Notes: generated from the sequence alone by a model not told the origin. Shown: positions 51,895-61,385, counted from the stretch's first letter. The stretch is 64,000 nt of DNA from an uncultured Prevotella sp. (GCA_900315635.1 OMZV01000008.1:62001-126000), one strand, 5' to 3'. Translations and numbers: made by a program.

Positions 51895-53387
51895 TTCCTA
51901 TGAATTTTATTCATCATGGCTTTCCACAGATTAGTCTTCGACTTAAGAATCGTAATGCTTACCATTGCGCTGATAAAGAACAATGTGGAACCACCCAGCC
52001 AGTACATAACCGAGCCGCTGCCGAAAAGTGTTATGACGTATGCCAGCATACCTATCGGAAGCTGTATGGCTGCATACTGCAACACGCTCGCCGAGACTGT
52101 AAACTTATACTTCCAAGTACAATAACTGTAGACCAGCAGAAGGTCGAATATCGAAGCAAGCGTCAAGCCGATACCTGCGCCGAAGAGTCCCAGTTTGCTG
52201 AAGAAGAAAACGACAAGAAAGACTATGGCTATATCGTCGATAACCTCAAGCAGCATGTAGGACTTTGAGTCGCCTTTGGCAAGCGGGATATACGCTACCG
52301 GCAGTTTCAACGCACGGAAATACATTGCCAGCACAACTACTTGCATCATACCGATAACCGGCATGAACTTGCCACTGTAAAGCAAAGGGAGGAGTATCGG
52401 CAAGCCTATCATGAATGCCACCAGCATAGGGGCGGCTAGCAGAATCATGACTTCTATCTGACGGTTGACTGTCACGTTGAACGTAACGCCATAGTGGCAT
52501 ACTCCCGACAGCCGGGGAAAGTAGTCGGTCTCCATGGCTGAGAATACCATTCCGACGTATGTCATCGTCAACATTACTCCGGCATTATACAATCCGACGG
52601 TGTCAATATCGGCAACATTATTCAGATAGCTTCGGATAAGGAAGTCGGCACCGGAGCCGAACATTCCTGCAACGACAAAAGCCGTTCCAAGTTTCACCAT
52701 GCTTATTCCGTCACGGAAGAGTCCCTCGACTTTCCTAATTCTCAACGGATACAGCTTATACGAGCAACCTATCGTAAGCAGCATTTGAGCCAATGCCATC
52801 AGCACAAGCGAAGGCACGATTCCCTTATCGCCGAAGAAGTAGTATATAGGCACGGATATAATCAACGCCGCTATGACATTGTATACGCTTATCGACGCTA
52901 TATGCCGCAGTTGCCTTACGCCTTTGAGTATAGCTAGCTCGCCACCGGTGACAGCCATCAAGCCTACCATAGGTGACAAACAGATAAAATGCAGTACATG
53001 CGCATTCCACGAGAATGTAAACCAACTGAGCAACGGACTGAGTGCGACACAGAGAAGGGTTCCGAACAATGCTGTCAGAAAGCTCCAATAACGAACGACA
53101 TCAATGGCATGCTCGACGGCTTGCTCATTGCCGCTGTCGAAATCTTCGGAGATGCGCTTAACGGCACTCATGGAAAGTCCGAAGTTGGTAGAGTCGCTGA
53201 CAAGCTTGATGGTTGAATTGAACAGTGACACCAAGCCCATTCCCTGCGGTCCCAGAATGACGGCAACAAGCTTGTTGCGGATTATCCCCACAAGGATGCT
53301 TATACCCTGTACACCACCAAACAATCCGGTGTACTTCAGAATATGAGAATAACTGTCAGAACGTTCTTCTTTTAGCATAGCTAACAT
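51891..53387 (-). CDS. Wzx-type oligosaccharide flippase / O-antigen translocase
   Basis: 498-residue polytopic membrane protein with about 12-14 membrane segments, of the MATE/MOP polysaccharide flippase superfamily. The N-terminal region (YTGLFGGVQGISILVGIIRN followed by KLVAVILGPQGMGLVSLF) is typical of Wzx-like O-antigen or lipid III translocases. It moves lipid-linked glycan across the inner membrane. The overlap with the downstream glycosyltransferase suggests joint glycan assembly. No polymerase gene is nearby, and only two genes are in the unit, so it may be an accessory surface glycan module. Confidence 0.88.
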   Translation of the reverse strand: MLAMLKEERSDSYSHILKYTGLFGGVQGISILVGIIRNKLVAVILGPQGMGLVSLFNSTIKLVSDSTNFGLSMSAVKRISEDFDSGNEQAVEHAIDVVRYWSFLTALFGTLLCVALSPLLSWFTFSWNAHVLHFICLSPMVGLMAVTGGELAILKGVRQLRHIASISVYNVIAALIISVPIYYFFGDKGIVPSLVLMALAQMLLTIGCSYKLYPLRIRKVEGLFRDGISMVKLGTAFVVAGMFGSGADFLIRSYLNNVADIDTVGLYNAGVMLTMTYVGMVFSAMETDYFPRLSGVCHYGVTFNVTVNRQIEVMILLAAPMLVAFMIGLPILLPLLYSGKFMPVIGMMQVVVLAMYFRALKLPVAYIPLAKGDSKSYMLLEVIDDIAIVFLVVFFFSKLGLFGAGIGLTLASIFDLLLVYSYCTWKYKFTVSASVLQYAAIQLPIGMLAYVITLFGSGSVMYWLGGSTLFFISAMVSITILKSKTNLWKAMMNKIHRK

Positions 53388-53433
53388 ATAAAACGGACTT
53401 TAAACTTTTTTATTTTACATTTCAGTGGCTATT

Positions 53434-53465
53434 TTTGTGATTTAGACATAAATGTATTATCTTTG
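53434..53465 (+). promoter_or_regulatory. Promoter of the DUF6621-like gene
   Basis: -33 TTTG at 53434-53437 and -7 TATCTTTG at 53458-53465, spaced 20 bases, supporting the start at 53499. Confidence 0.7.
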
Positions 53466-53498
53466 CATAGAATAAAAAACCGTTTCTCATTAACAAGA

Positions 53499-54119
53499 AT
53501 GAATTCACAATCCCCTGACAATATACACTGGTCAGAAAACGTCATCATCGCTGATGGCGACTACATCGACAGCGTTGCTTTCAATCTCATCGTAAACTTT
53601 GAGCGTATGCTCGACCGCCGCATCCCGCCTGCTGACCTCAGCCGGTGGACTATGGACATTGCCCTCGACGGCGGACTGCGTGAGGGAAAGCACGAGACTC
53701 AACTGGTATTGCTGCACGACAAAGGCAAGCAGTCGCTTGATAATTTTGCGCCGAAGGCTTACGACAGCGAGCTGAACGGGAAGGCATTCCGTGACGACCG
53801 CCTTGGCGAGTTCATTGTCAACGCTATTGCAACAGGCGGCGAGGCAAATGACAAGGAGAGTGTCCTGCTGGATATTCTCGGAATAATCCTCAACCACAAG
53901 GAGGTAAAGCGAATAATGGTTATTCCTGATTCTGAGAATTCCGACATCTGGCGCACGCTGGTCTCTACTTTCAACCGTCTTGACGATGACGACAAGCACA
54001 TCACGCTGTTTGCCATGCAACCGATGGAGGGTGGCAACTTCCGTCAGCAAATTCTCGGCTATTCTCTGATGAATGCCATGGGTATAACGCAGAAGGAAAT
54101 AGACGAAAAAATGAAATAG
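53499..54119 (+). CDS. Probable DUF6621 family protein, function unknown
   Basis: From ATG 53499 (MNSQSPDNIHWSENVIIADG) the 206-residue soluble protein has no signal peptide or membrane segment. Segments such as DYIDSVAFNLIVNFERMLDR and the following RIPPADLSRWTMDIALDGGL, and MQPMEGGNFRQQILGYSLMN, look like a conserved Bacteroidales domain that I recall as DUF6621; that name is from memory. A biochemical role is not known. The upstream in-frame codons overlap the promoter -7 box, so they are not the start. Its neighbours are the polyamine enzyme and recA. Confidence 0.75.
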   Translation: MNSQSPDNIHWSENVIIADGDYIDSVAFNLIVNFERMLDRRIPPADLSRWTMDIALDGGLREGKHETQLVLLHDKGKQSLDNFAPKAYDSELNGKAFRDDRLGEFIVNAIATGGEANDKESVLLDILGIILNHKEVKRIMVIPDSENSDIWRTLVSTFNRLDDDDKHITLFAMQPMEGGNFRQQILGYSLMNAMGITQKEIDEKMK

Positions 54120-54120
54120 G

Positions 54121-54192
54121 AATTAACAGGAAAAGCCAATTACTCTATCTACGGAGTAATCATAATCTTGAATTTATAATTTTGAATTAAAC
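54121..54192. repeat. AT-rich palindromic intergenic repeat, degenerate copy 7
   Basis: The right edge is clear (GTAATCATAATCTTGAATTT then ATAATTTTGAATTAA); the left edge has decayed. It lies between the DUF6621-like gene and the saccharopine dehydrogenase family gene, both plus strand. Confidence 0.65.
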
Positions 54193-54197
54193 TAAAT

Positions 54198-55436
54198 ATG
54201 GGAAGAATATTAATGATTGGTGCCGGTGGCGTTGCCACGGTTGCCGCTTTCAAGATAGTCCAGAATCAGGACGTCTTCACTGAGTTTATGATTGCAAGCC
54301 ATCACAAGGCTAAATGCGACAAGCTGGTAGATGCCATCCATGCCAAAGGCTATAAGATGGACATCAAGACCGCAGAAGTCGATGCCGACGATGTGGAACA
54401 GCTGAAGAAGCTCTTCAACGAGTTCAAGCCTGACCTGGTGCTCAATCTTGCATTGCCTTATCAGGACCTCACGATAATGGACGCATGTCTGGCTTGTGGC
54501 TGCAACTATGAGGACACTGCCAACTATGAGCCTAAGGACGAGGCCCACTTTGAATATTCATGGCAGTGGGCTTACAAGGACAAGTTCGAGAAGGCTGGGC
54601 TGACCGCTATTCTTGGTTGTGGATTCGACCCGGGAGTATCGCAGGCATACACTGCTTACGCTGCAAAGCATGAGTTCGACGAGATTCAAGACCTTGACAT
54701 CGTTGACTGCAACGCCGGCAACCACCATCACGCATTTGCCACTAACTTCAATCCGGAGATAAACATCCGTGAGATTACTCAGAAAGGTCTGTATTACGAG
54801 AATGGCAAATGGATTGAGACCGAGCCACTGGAGATTCACAAGAGTCTCACCTACCCTAATATCGGTCCGCGCGAGAGCTATCTGATGCACCACGAGGAGC
54901 TTGAGTCTCTGGTAAAGAACTACCCGACCATCAGGCGTGCCCGCTTCTGGATGACTTTCGGTCAGCAGTACCTGACTTATCTGGATTGCATTCAGAACCT
55001 CGGCATGAGCCGCATTGACCCGGTAACTTACGAGGCACCGCTCCACGATGATCCTTCAAAGACAGTCAAGGTTGATATTGTTCCTCTGCAGTTCCTGAAA
55101 GCCGTACTGCCTAATCCGCAAGACCTCGGCGCCAACTACGACGGAGAGACCAGTATCGGTTGCCGTATCCGTGGTTTGAAGAATGGCAAGGAGCACACTT
55201 ATTATATCTATAATAATTGTAAGCATCAGGATGCCTATAAGGAGACAGGCATGCAGGGAGTCAGCTACACAACAGGTGTTCCGGCAATGGCAGGAGCAAT
55301 GATGTTCTTCAAGGGACTGTGGCGCAAGCCAGGTGTCTGGAACGTCGAGGATTTCGACCCGGATCCATTCCTGGATGTCCTCAACAAGCAGGGACTCCCT
55401 TGGCATGAGCTCCGCGACATTGACCTCGAGCTTTAA
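54198..55436 (+). CDS. Saccharopine dehydrogenase family, probable carboxynorspermidine dehydrogenase
   Basis: 412-residue soluble enzyme with an N-terminal Rossmann fold: MGRILMIGAGGVATVAAFKI (GxGxxG-like GAGGVA), then the conserved LNLALPYQDLTIMDACLACG and NYEDTANYEPKDEAHFEYSW segments. Motifs such as GCGFDPGVSQAYTAYAAKHE and TSIGCRIRGLKNG fit carboxynorspermidine/carboxyspermidine dehydrogenases, which condense an aspartate semialdehyde-derived aldehyde with a diamine in alternative polyamine synthesis. The partner decarboxylase is not in the window, so the assignment relies on family resemblance. Lysine-pathway saccharopine dehydrogenase is the alternative. Confidence 0.85.
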   Translation: MGRILMIGAGGVATVAAFKIVQNQDVFTEFMIASHHKAKCDKLVDAIHAKGYKMDIKTAEVDADDVEQLKKLFNEFKPDLVLNLALPYQDLTIMDACLACGCNYEDTANYEPKDEAHFEYSWQWAYKDKFEKAGLTAILGCGFDPGVSQAYTAYAAKHEFDEIQDLDIVDCNAGNHHHAFATNFNPEINIREITQKGLYYENGKWIETEPLEIHKSLTYPNIGPRESYLMHHEELESLVKNYPTIRRARFWMTFGQQYLTYLDCIQNLGMSRIDPVTYEAPLHDDPSKTVKVDIVPLQFLKAVLPNPQDLGANYDGETSIGCRIRGLKNGKEHTYYIYNNCKHQDAYKETGMQGVSYTTGVPAMAGAMMFFKGLWRKPGVWNVEDFDPDPFLDVLNKQGLPWHELRDIDLEL

Positions 55437-55452
55437 TAATTAATGGGTAGTC

Positions 55453-55587
55453 GCCTATTATGCCTATTAAGCCTATAGTGCCTATTAAGCCTATAGTGCC
55501 TATCATGCCTATAGTGCCCATTAAGCCTATAGCGCCTATCATGCCTATAGTGCCCATTAAGCCTATCATGCCTATAGTGCCTATCAT
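55453..55587. repeat. Fifteen-copy 9-nt tandem repeat GCCTAT(N)3 upstream of recA
   Basis: Fifteen uninterrupted 9-base units; two read GCCCATTAA and the rest GCCTAT followed by TAT, TAA, AGT, AGC or CAT. The period is a multiple of 3, so it is open on both strands; the minus strand would code for an Ile-Gly tripeptide repeat (MIG, TIG, LIG). It ends 62 bases before the recA start. No spacers or CRISPR-like structure. Function unknown, VNTR-like. Confidence 0.9.
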
Positions 55588-55649
55588 CCTTACCTAGGTC
55601 CACTAGGCTCCTACCCCCAACCAAATAACAACTCAAAACATATCAAATC

Positions 55650-56681
55650 ATGGCAAAGAAAGAAGAAACCGACGAGATAAAGAAGCAGCAGGAAGGCAAG
55701 CTACAAGCCCTTCAGGCTGCAATGTCCAAGATAGAAAAAGACTTCGGAAAAGGCAGCATCATGCGCATGGGTGACGAGCAAGTCGAAGATGTCGACGTCA
55801 TTCCTACAGGCAGTATCGGCCTTGACGCAGCCCTTGGCGTTGGTGGTTATCCTCGCGGACGTATAATAGAGATCTACGGTCCTGAGAGCTCAGGAAAGAC
55901 CACACTGGCTATCCACGCCATTGCAGAGGCACAGAAACAAGGCGGCATCGCAGCATTTATTGACGCTGAGCACGCCTTCGACCGATTCTATGCACAGAAG
56001 CTCGGCGTTGATGTCGACAACCTGTGGATTTCACAGCCGGATAACGGTGAGCAGGCATTGGAGATTGCCGACCAGCTTATCCGTTCTAGTGCTATCGACA
56101 TTCTTGTAGTCGACTCTGTAGCAGCTCTGACTCCAAAGAAAGAGATAGAAGGAGAAATGGGTGACTCAGCTGTAGGCTTGCAGGCAAGACTTATGTCGCA
56201 GGCTCTGAGAAAGCTGACATCAACAATTTCTAAGACCAATACTTGCTGCATATTCATCAACCAGCTTCGAGAGAAAATCGGTATAATGTTCGGCAATCCT
56301 GAAACAACTACTGGTGGTAACGCACTAAAATTCTATGCTTCTGTACGTCTTGATATTCGCAAGACAACACAGGTAAAGAATGGCGACCAAGTTCTCGGTA
56401 ACAATGTACGAGTAAAGGTTGTAAAGAACAAGGTTGCTCCTCCATTCCGCAAGGCTGAATTCGAAATAACATTCGGTGAAGGCATCAACAAAGCGGGCGA
56501 AATAGTCGACCTTGGTGTAGAATACAATATCATTCAGAAGAGCGGCAGTTGGTTCTCATACAACGGCACAAAGCTTGCCCAAGGTAGAGAAGCTACCAAG
56601 GCTATGATTAAGGACAATCCTGAGCTCGCAGAAGAGCTTGAGGGACTTATTAAACAAGCCATAGCCGACAAGAAACAATAA
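55650..56681 (+). CDS. recA: Recombinase RecA
   Basis: ATP-dependent strand-exchange protein for homologous recombination and SOS induction. It has the start [20 protein letters not shown], core motif [20 protein letters not shown], Walker [10 protein letters not shown] at about residues 73-81, Walker [11 protein letters not shown] near 150, and [20 protein letters not shown] (L2 entry). Length of 343 residues and the C-terminal acidic end are normal. Leader DNA is unusually long with a tandem 9-nt repeat and no obvious SOS box or LexA site. Confidence 0.98.
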   Translation: MAKKEETDEIKKQQEGKLQALQAAMSKIEKDFGKGSIMRMGDEQVEDVDVIPTGSIGLDAALGVGGYPRGRIIEIYGPESSGKTTLAIHAIAEAQKQGGIAAFIDAEHAFDRFYAQKLGVDVDNLWISQPDNGEQALEIADQLIRSSAIDILVVDSVAALTPKKEIEGEMGDSAVGLQARLMSQALRKLTSTISKTNTCCIFINQLREKIGIMFGNPETTTGGNALKFYASVRLDIRKTTQVKNGDQVLGNNVRVKVVKNKVAPPFRKAEFEITFGEGINKAGEIVDLGVEYNIIQKSGSWFSYNGTKLAQGREATKAMIKDNPELAEELEGLIKQAIADKKQ

Positions 56682-56714
56682 GCAGTCGTTTGTCTTAACG
56701 ACAAACAACACAAA

Positions 56715-56813
56715 AAAGAGGGTATTCCACAATTTCTTTCAGACTCTGATACACTAATAGCTTAAGCTTCACAGTGTAAAGAGACAGCAAAGAAATCTTG
56801 GAATACCCTCTTT
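56715..56813. other. 99-nt imperfect palindrome downstream of recA (candidate MITE or structured RNA)
   Basis: Nested pairing over one element. AAAGAGGGTATTCCA (56715-56729) pairs with 56799-56813. ATTTCTTT (56732-56739) pairs with 56789-56796. CTCT (56744-56747) pairs with AGAG (56780-56783). TACACT (56750-56755) pairs with AGTGTA (56773-56778). AGC-TTAA-GCT closes the tip (56759-56768). On the minus strand the outer arm is followed by six T. The rest of 56682-57014 is AT-rich with no gene recognised. Confidence 0.75.
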
Positions 56814-57014
56814 CTGATATAAAAGATACACAGTTGAATTGTAAAAGGACAAAAATCAGAAATAAAAATAAATTAAAAAACAAAGAAAAACAATTTATTT
56901 TTTAAGAAAAATAAATTAAAAACACTTTTAAAAGAGACCCAATAACAATATTATAGACTATCTTTCACAATAAAAAAGATAGTAAACAATAACAAAGTAA
57001 CGAACTAAAATAAT

Positions 57015-57050
57015 CAAAAAAGGCTCCTATGGGAAACCATAGAAGCCTTT
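57015..57050 (-). terminator. Intrinsic terminator of the alpha operon
   Basis: AAAGGCTCCTATGG (57019-57032) pairs with CCATAGAAGCCTTT (57037-57050) with one mismatch and loop GAAA. On the minus strand it ends in a T-run. It lies 46 bases after the rplQ stop. Confidence 0.85.
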
Positions 57051-57095
57051 TCCTTAAGTTTTATATGATAAACTAAATAGTTTATACTGTACGTA

Positions 57096-57623
57096 TTATT
57101 CAGCCTTTGGTGCCTCTTCAGCAGCTGCATCAGCCTTTGGAGCCTCCTCTGCAGATGCCTCAGTAGCTGTTTCCTCAGCTTTTGGAGCCTCTTCAGCAGC
57201 CTTCTTGCCACCACGACGGCTACGACGTGTCTTCTTCTCAGCCTTCGGAGCTTTAGCCATGTTCTCGTCATAGTCAACAAGCTCGATGAAAGCGATAGGA
57301 GCAGCATCGCCCTGACGTGTTCCAAGCTTGATTACACGAGTGTAGCCACCTGGACGGTCACCAACCTTAACAGTGATGTTAGTGAACAGTTCCTTAACGG
57401 CTTCCTTGTTCTGCAGATAACGGAAAACAACACGACGTGAGTTGGTTGTATCGTTCTTTGCCTTAGTAATCAGCGGCTCTACGAACTTCTTCAGAGCCTT
57501 GGCCTTTGCGAGGGTCGTAGTGATTCTTTTGTGCTCAATCAGCGAGCAAGCCAAGTTTGAAAGCAAGGCAGCACGGTGGTCAGCAGTACGACCCAGATGG
57601 TTGAATTTCTTGTTGTGTCTCAT
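57096..57623 (-). CDS. rplQ: 50S ribosomal protein L17 with acidic/Ala C-terminal extension
   Basis: Large-subunit protein near the exit tunnel. The core is [20 protein letters not shown], with [20 protein letters not shown] and an ETMAP-less C-terminal end. The total is 175 residues, while typical L17 is about 120-130; the extra tail is a basic patch ([13 protein letters not shown]) followed by Ala/Glu/Pro repeats (EEAPKAE). This is a common Bacteroidota pattern. Last gene of the operon before the terminator. Confidence 0.96.
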   Translation of the reverse strand: MRHNKKFNHLGRTADHRAALLSNLACSLIEHKRITTTLAKAKALKKFVEPLITKAKNDTTNSRRVVFRYLQNKEAVKELFTNITVKVGDRPGGYTRVIKLGTRQGDAAPIAFIELVDYDENMAKAPKAEKKTRRSRRGGKKAAEEAPKAEETATEASAEEAPKADAAAEEAPKAE

Positions 57624-57651
57624 TTTTTGTTTTTAACAATTAGGAAGAGAA

Positions 57652-58644
57652 TCACTTCTCGTCCAGTTTATACTTTGAAATGTCGGTTCCAAACGACAGA
57701 TTCAGACTCTCGAGCAAATCATCAAGCTCAGAAAGCGATTTCTTACCAAAGTTGCGGAACTTCAAGAGGTCGGTCTTGTTATACTGTACGAGATCACCGA
57801 GGGTCTCAACATCAGCGGCCTTCAGACAGTTAAGAGCACGAACACTCAAGTTGAGGTCTGTAAGCTTAGTCTTAAGCAACTGACGCATGTGCAGTACCTC
57901 TTCATCAAACTCCTGGTTGGTGTCCTGATCAGGATTCTCAAGAGTAATCTTCTCATCAGAGAACAACATGAAGTGATAGATGAGGATCTTAGCTGCCTCT
58001 TTCAGTGCATCCTTCGGGTGGATGGAACCATCTGTAGTAACTTCGATAACGAGTTTGTCGTAGTCGGTCTTTTGCTCAACACGATACGGCTCAACACTGT
58101 AACGGACGTTACGGATAGGGGTGTAGATAGAATCGATTGGAAGTACGTTGACATCGGTGCAGAACTGACGATTCTCGTCAGCAGGAACGTAACCACGACC
58201 CTTATTGATGGTAAGGTCAATCTGCATCGAAGCCTTTGAATCTAAATGACAAATCACCAAATCAGGGTTTAACACTTCAAATCCAGTCAAATACTTGTTA
58301 AGATCACCAGCTTTGAACTCGGTTGTGTTCTCTACGGTGATACTAACTTTCTCATTCTCGAATTCTTCTACTACTTGCTTGAACCGAACTTGCTTGAGAT
58401 TCAAGATGATGTTGGTAACATCTTCCTTTACACCGGGAACGGAAGAGAATTCGTGCTCAACACCAGCTATACGAATAGTGTTGATTGCGAAACCTTCAAG
58501 CGATGAAAGAAGGATGCGGCGAAGGGCGTTACCTATGGTAATACCGAAGCCAGGCTCGAGAGGGCGGAATTCAAACTTTCCGTAGTGGTCGTTAGCCTCC
58601 ACCATCACTACTTTATCAGGTTTTTGAAATGCTAATATCGCCAT
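57652..58644 (-). CDS. rpoA: RNA polymerase alpha subunit
   Basis: Assembly platform for RNA polymerase. The 330 residues hold an N-terminal dimerisation domain ([40 protein letters not shown]) and a C-terminal helix-hairpin-helix domain ([40 protein letters not shown]) that contacts upstream promoter DNA. The joining linker holds [11 protein letters not shown]. Standard position between rpsD and rplQ. Confidence 0.98.
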   Translation of the reverse strand: MAILAFQKPDKVVMVEANDHYGKFEFRPLEPGFGITIGNALRRILLSSLEGFAINTIRIAGVEHEFSSVPGVKEDVTNIILNLKQVRFKQVVEEFENEKVSITVENTTEFKAGDLNKYLTGFEVLNPDLVICHLDSKASMQIDLTINKGRGYVPADENRQFCTDVNVLPIDSIYTPIRNVRYSVEPYRVEQKTDYDKLVIEVTTDGSIHPKDALKEAAKILIYHFMLFSDEKITLENPDQDTNQEFDEEVLHMRQLLKTKLTDLNLSVRALNCLKAADVETLGDLVQYNKTDLLKFRNFGKKSLSELDDLLESLNLSFGTDISKYKLDEK

Positions 58645-58658
58645 TAATTTAATGATTT

Positions 58659-59267
58659 TTATTGTTTTGAGTACAACTCAACGATTAACTGCTCCTTAAT
58701 GTTCTCAGGAATGTCAGCACGATCTGGCTTGTGAAGGAACTTACCACTCTTTGTGTTCTCGTCCCACTCCAGCCATGGATACTTGCTGTGATTAAAACCA
58801 GCGAGTGCTGCCTCAATAACCTCAAGCGACTTAGCCTTCTCACGAACGCCTACAACGTCACCTGGCTTTACCTGATATGAAGGAATATTTACTACATTGC
58901 CATTAACGACAATGTGCTTGTGGCTAACAAGCTGACGTGCAGCTGCACGAGTAGGAGCGATACCGAGACGATAAACAACGTTATCAAGACGGCTCTCCAA
59001 GCTCTGAAGGAGCACCTCACCGGTAATACCGTCTGCCTTTGCTGCTGCATCAAACAGATTGCGGAACTGACGCTCAAGTACACCGTAAGTATACTTTGCC
59101 TTCTGCTTTTCAGCCAACTGAGCACCATACTCAGACTGCTTGCGACGGCGATTGTTGCCCTGCTGCCCTGGAGGGAAATTACGCTTTGACAGTACCTTGT
59201 CAGGACCGAAGATGGGCTCGCCGAAACGGCGTGAGATTCTTGATTTTGGACCTATGTATCTTGCCAT
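58659..59267 (-). CDS. rpsD: 30S ribosomal protein S4
   Basis: Primary 16S rRNA-binding protein and, in many bacteria, a repressor of its own operon. The 202 residues start [20 protein letters not shown], without the zinc-binding Cys cluster of some S4 forms, and contain the S4 domain [20 protein letters not shown] with [16 protein letters not shown]. Located 14 bases before rpoA. Confidence 0.97.
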   Translation of the reverse strand: MARYIGPKSRISRRFGEPIFGPDKVLSKRNFPPGQQGNNRRRKQSEYGAQLAEKQKAKYTYGVLERQFRNLFDAAAKADGITGEVLLQSLESRLDNVVYRLGIAPTRAAARQLVSHKHIVVNGNVVNIPSYQVKPGDVVGVREKAKSLEVIEAALAGFNHSKYPWLEWDENTKSGKFLHKPDRADIPENIKEQLIVELYSKQ

Positions 59268-59305
59268 AATTTAATGTAATCTTTTAAAATGTTCTTAAGA
59301 TGAAA

Positions 59306-59698
59306 TTAAACGCGACGACGCTTTGGAGGACGGCAACCGTTATGTGGAAGCGGTGTGACGTCGACAATCTCAGTAACCTGAATGCCAGCGGCGTTGACGG
59401 CACGGATGGCGCTCTCACGACCGTTACCCGGACCCTTAACATAAGCCTTTACCTTGCGAAGACCAAGCTCGAAAGCTGTCTTTGCGCAATCCTCGGCAGC
59501 CATCTGGGCTGCGTAAGGAGTGTTCTTCTTAGAACCGCGGAATCCCATCTTACCAGCTGAAGACCAAGAAATAACCTGACCCTCGCTGTTAGCCAGAGAT
59601 ACGATAATATTATTGAAAGAGCTATGAACGTGCAGCTGACCTACAGCGTCAACTCTTACATTTCTCTTCTTATTAGATGCTGTTGTTTTCTTTGCCAT
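59306..59698 (-). CDS. rpsK: 30S ribosomal protein S11
   Basis: Platform protein of the small subunit near the 3' end of 16S rRNA. The 130-residue length is normal; motifs [20 protein letters not shown] and [19 protein letters not shown], ending [18 protein letters not shown], are diagnostic. Between rpsM and rpsD in canonical order. Confidence 0.97.
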   Translation of the reverse strand: MAKKTTASNKKRNVRVDAVGQLHVHSSFNNIIVSLANSEGQVISWSSAGKMGFRGSKKNTPYAAQMAAEDCAKTAFELGLRKVKAYVKGPGNGRESAIRAVNAAGIQVTEIVDVTPLPHNGCRPPKRRRV

Positions 59699-59716
59699 TG
59701 TTAATTTCCTCCGAGA

Positions 59717-60097
59717 TTACTTAGTAGCCTTCTTCTTATTAGCAACAGTCTTCTTCTTTCCCTTACGGGTACGAGCATTATTCTTAGTACTCTGACCGCG
59801 AACAGGAAGACCATTACGATGACGGATTCCACGGTAGCAACCGATATCCATCAGGCGCTTGATGTTCATTTGAACCTCTGAACGGAGGTCACCTTCTACT
59901 TTGTAATCAGCACCGATAATTTCACGGATCTTGGCTGCCTGGTCGTCCGACCACTCGCTAACCTTCAAGTCGCGGCTCACGCCGGCCTTGTCCAATATCT
60001 TTGCTGAACTACTTCGACCTATACCATAGATATAAGTCAATGCGATCTCGCCACGCTTATTCTGGGGCAAGTCTACTCCAACAATTCTTATTGCCAT
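59717..60097 (-). CDS. rpsM: 30S ribosomal protein S13
   Basis: Small-subunit head protein contacting the P-site tRNA. It starts [20 protein letters not shown] and includes [14 protein letters not shown] and [20 protein letters not shown]; it ends with a basic KKATK tail. 126 residues, normal length. The 119-base gap to rpmJ upstream is AT-rich with no gene. Confidence 0.97.
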   Translation of the reverse strand: MAIRIVGVDLPQNKRGEIALTYIYGIGRSSSAKILDKAGVSRDLKVSEWSDDQAAKIREIIGADYKVEGDLRSEVQMNIKRLMDIGCYRGIRHRNGLPVRGQSTKNNARTRKGKKKTVANKKKATK

Positions 60098-60216
60098 TGA
60101 TTAATTTTGTAAAATAAAAATTACTTAAACGTTTAACTTTCGCTAAAAAGCATGCAAAGATAGGCATAATAATTGAATTACGCTAATCCTTTACATATTT
60201 TTAACGAATTTACCAT

Positions 60217-60333
60217 TTAACCCTGACGCATCTTATACTTAGGGTTCTTCTTGTTGATAACGAACAGACGGCCCTTGCGACGAACAATCTTGCAGTCCGG
60301 TGTGCGTTTCTTTAATGATGCTCTTGTCTTCAT
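60217..60333 (-). CDS. rpmJ: 50S ribosomal protein L36
   Basis: Small 38-residue protein, [20 protein letters not shown] then [18 protein letters not shown]. It has the L36 shape but lacks most zinc-ligand Cys residues (only DCK), i.e. the Cys-poor form. It is located between infA and rpsM in the usual order. Confidence 0.95.
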   Translation of the reverse strand: MKTRASLKKRTPDCKIVRRKGRLFVINKKNPKYKMRQG

Positions 60334-60346
60334 TGTGAATAATATA

Positions 60347-60565
60347 TTATTTGTATCTGAAAACTATTCTGCCTTTTGTCAAGTCGTACGGACTCATCTC
60401 GACTTTTACCTTGTCGCCGGGGAGAATCTTGATGTAGTGCATTCTCATCTTACCAGAGATATGGGCTGTAATATCAACGCCATTCTCAAGTTCAACACGG
60501 AACATTGCGTTGGAGAGAGCCTCCATAATTGTTCCATCCTGCTCTATAGCAGCTTGTTTTGCCAT
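60347..60565 (-). CDS. infA: Translation initiation factor IF-1
   Basis: 72-residue OB-fold factor blocking the ribosomal A site during initiation: [20 protein letters not shown], then [20 protein letters not shown], ending [14 protein letters not shown]. Normal length, between map and rpmJ. Confidence 0.97.
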   Translation of the reverse strand: MAKQAAIEQDGTIMEALSNAMFRVELENGVDITAHISGKMRMHYIKILPGDKVKVEMSPYDLTKGRIVFRYK

Positions 60566-60584
60566 ATATTAATATCTTCTTTAT

Positions 60585-61385
60585 TTAAATGTTTTGTCCT
60601 TCTAATTTCTCTACTTCTTCAAACGAAGATAAGATGTCAGCCTTACCGTTACGGATAGCTATTGTATGCTCAAAGTGCGCAGCTGGTTTCATGTCACGGG
60701 TAATAATCTGCCAGTGGTCATGAAGCATCCAAACCTTTCGGTCGCCCATAGTTACCATTGGCTCTATTGCTATGCACATTCCTGCTTTCAGAAGCATGCC
60801 TTCACCTATGTTTCCATAGTTAAAGACAGGTGGATCCTCGTGCATAGCCCTGCCTATTCCATGTCCTGCAAGTTCCCTGACTATTCCATAGCCCTGAGCC
60901 TCACAATGGCTTTGAACTGCATTACCAATATCACCAAGATGATGACCGGCTTGAGCTGCTTCTATTCCCTTATATAATGCTTCCTTTGTGGTTCGAAGTA
61001 ACTTCTTTACTTCGGGTTTTACCTCGCCTACGCAGAAAGTATAACAAGAGTCACCGTTAAACCCATCAAGGATAGTGCCACAATCAATGGAGATAATGTC
61101 ACCATCCTTAAGTATGCATTTAGGATTAGGAATACCGTGAACTACTAAAGCATTTACAGATGTACAAATACTCCCGGGAAATGGTTTCCCGATAGGATTG
61201 GGGCAACCTTTAAAAGAAGGGATTGCACCATTGTCGCGGATAAACTCCTCGGCAATTTTGTCCAACTGTAGTGTCGAGACACCTGGCTTTATATGCCGGC
61301 CAACCTCAGCAAGGGTTTGACCTACTAGCAGGTTGGCCTTACGCATTAATTCAATCTCATCTTCTGTCTTAAGAAATACATTCAT
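60585..61385 (-). CDS. map: Methionine aminopeptidase type I
   Basis: Dinuclear-metal enzyme that removes the initiator Met from nascent proteins. The 266 residues include the metal motifs VVHGIPN, IDCGTILDGFNGDSCYTF, GHGIGRAMHEDPPVFNYG and IAIEPMVTMG, giving the two Asp, His and two Glu ligands. It lies between secY and infA as in other Bacteroidota. Confidence 0.97.
   Translation of the reverse strand: MNVFLKTEDEIELMRKANLLVGQTLAEVGRHIKPGVSTLQLDKIAEEFIRDNGAIPSFKGCPNPIGKPFPGSICTSVNALVVHGIPNPKCILKDGDIISIDCGTILDGFNGDSCYTFCVGEVKPEVKKLLRTTKEALYKGIEAAQAGHHLGDIGNAVQSHCEAQGYGIVRELAGHGIGRAMHEDPPVFNYGNIGEGMLLKAGMCIAIEPMVTMGDRKVWMLHDHWQIITRDMKPAAHFEHTIAIRNGKADILSSFEEVEKLEGQNI

Noticed and set aside
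55381..55587. Minus-strand frame rich in Met-Ile-Gly repeats
   Set aside because: Arises because the 9-nt tandem repeat is open on both strands; no start signals or conserved content.
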